Shown: piece after piece, positions 5,198 to 6,055 of the stretch
How the letters are laid out: every line of letters starts with the position of its first letter
Numbering within the stretch: position 1 is the first letter of the stretch
Translations under genes and position numbers: made by a program
DNA from: Chitinophagales bacterium
GTDB taxonomy: Bacteria; Bacteroidota; Bacteroidia; Chitinophagales; UBA10324
NCBI GenBank assembly: GCA_026786335.1
Contig: JAJAYG010000109.1
Location: 1 to 6,055 of the forward strand
Direction of reading: 5' to 3'
Length of the DNA stretch: 6,055 bases
Notes under the pieces: generated by a model
What the model was told of the DNA's origin: nothing
Database searches by the model: none
Seen by the model: only the letters and a program-made list of their open reading frames with translations

Positions 5198-6055
5198 ATG
5201 CGCATTTCCTATATCATTCTTATTGTTTTTATCGTCCTTGTCATCGTATTAATTTATTTTAAGATCAGCAGCAATTCAAATTCATCGATTCAAAACAGTA
5301 AAAAGCCAGGTAGTGGCGATGCCGTAATGGCTGAAGTATTAGTGGTAAAAGATACGCTGCTTCAATATCAGATACAATCAATAGGATCGGTTAAAGCAAA
5401 TGAAGAAGTAAACATTGTAAGTGAACCGGCAGGCAAAATCACGGGTATTTATTTTAAGGAAGGAAATACTGTTTCAAAAGGAACATTACTTTTTAAGTTA
5501 GATGATGCCGAATATGTGGCAAGAAAAAAGAAACTTGAATCTGAAATCAAATTTGCTTCTGACAATGAGTCGAGGTATAAAATTCTAAAAGACAAAGGCG
5601 GTGTTAGCGCACAGACCTACGAAGAAATTGCCAATCAACTGCAAACATTAAAAGCAGATTTGGAGTTGATCAATGTTCAACTTTCTAAAACAGAAATACG
5701 CGCTCCCTTTACAGGAAAAATTGGTTTGCGAAATGTGAGTGAAGGTGCTTATGTAACTGCCAATACCATTCTAACTTCTTTACAGGATATAAGCAAAACT
5801 AAAATTGATTTCACCGTTCCCGAGCGATACGCAAGTTTACAAAAGCCTCAGCAGCAAATATTTTTTACTGTAGAAAATGATTCAACCAACTATTCGGCAG
5901 TAATTGTTGCAAGCGATCCTTCGGTAAATACTTCAACACGTTCATTAAATGTAAGAGCTGTTGCAGCGAACAGCAATCAAAAATTAATACCTGGAATGTC
6001 GGCAAGAATTACAATTACACTTGGTGAAAACATTCATTCTATTCTGGAACCAACC
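5198..6055 (+). CDS. RND efflux periplasmic adaptor (MFP), 3' end missing
   Basis: The frame is open from ATG 5198 to the right edge, giving 286 residues without a stop. It starts MRISYIILIVF and has one hydrophobic anchor at about 4-21, followed by a polar linker. The conserved adaptor order follows: first lipoyl half around 60-103 (GSVKANEEVNIVSEPAGKI, then GNTVSKGTLLFKLDD), and a short coiled-coil hairpin at about 104-165. The second lipoyl half at 166-197 has EIRAPFTGKIGLRNVSEGAYV. A beta-barrel region begins at DFTVPE, with LIPGMSARITITL near 263-275. Such proteins link an inner-membrane RND transporter to an outer-membrane channel to export drugs, metals or other compounds. The transporter and outer-membrane genes probably follow beyond the window. 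The substrate cannot be told. There is no lipobox cysteine, so anchoring is by the N-terminal helix. Confidence 0.93.
   Translation, partial: MRISYIILIVFIVLVIVLIYFKISSNSNSSIQNSKKPGSGDAVMAEVLVVKDTLLQYQIQSIGSVKANEEVNIVSEPAGKITGIYFKEGNTVSKGTLLFKLDDAEYVARKKKLESEIKFASDNESRYKILKDKGGVSAQTYEEIANQLQTLKADLELINVQLSKTEIRAPFTGKIGLRNVSEGAYVTANTILTSLQDISKTKIDFTVPERYASLQKPQQQIFFTVENDSTNYSAVIVASDPSVNTSTRSLNVRAVAANSNQKLIPGMSARITITLGENIHSILEPT

Overview
The window looks like a stretch of a Bacteroidota chromosome. The DNA is moderately AT-rich. Genes lack strong Shine-Dalgarno sequences just before their starts. Several gaps carry TAnnTTTG, the -7 element known from Bacteroidota promoters. A lemA gene directly followed by a DUF3137 gene is an arrangement I associate with this phylum. 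No rRNA, tRNA or CRISPR array is visible, and genus cannot be told from the sequence.

Layout, left to right. (1) A lemA gene cut by the left edge (3-470, +) and a DUF3137 membrane protein 16 bp later (487-1455, +) form a probable two-gene operon. (2) An intact NADP-type glutamate dehydrogenase gene, gdhA (start best placed at 1584, end 2939, +), ends at a clear intrinsic terminator. (3) A convergent AAA_14/DUF4143 ATPase gene (3110-4276, -) fills almost the whole space between two nearly identical 35-bp palindromes (3068-3102 and 4301-4335). (4) A hemerythrin HHE-domain protein lies on the minus strand (4379-5041). (5) A divergent intergenic region of 156 bp carries a TAnnTTTG element facing each way. 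(6) An RND-efflux periplasmic adaptor (membrane fusion protein) starts at 5198 on the plus strand and runs off the right edge.

Most of these are ordinary housekeeping or accessory genes with no obvious shared pathway: ammonium assimilation (gdhA), oxygen or metal binding (hemerythrin), envelope (lemA/DUF3137) and export (adaptor). The part that stands out is the ATPase unit. One gene of a widely scattered, poorly understood ATPase family is bracketed by large palindromes that match best in inverted orientation. One lies 7 bp after its stop and the other 24 bp before its start. This could be a small transferable cassette, a pair of operator sites, or two copies of a dispersed palindromic repeat. 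Genome-wide comparison would decide between these.
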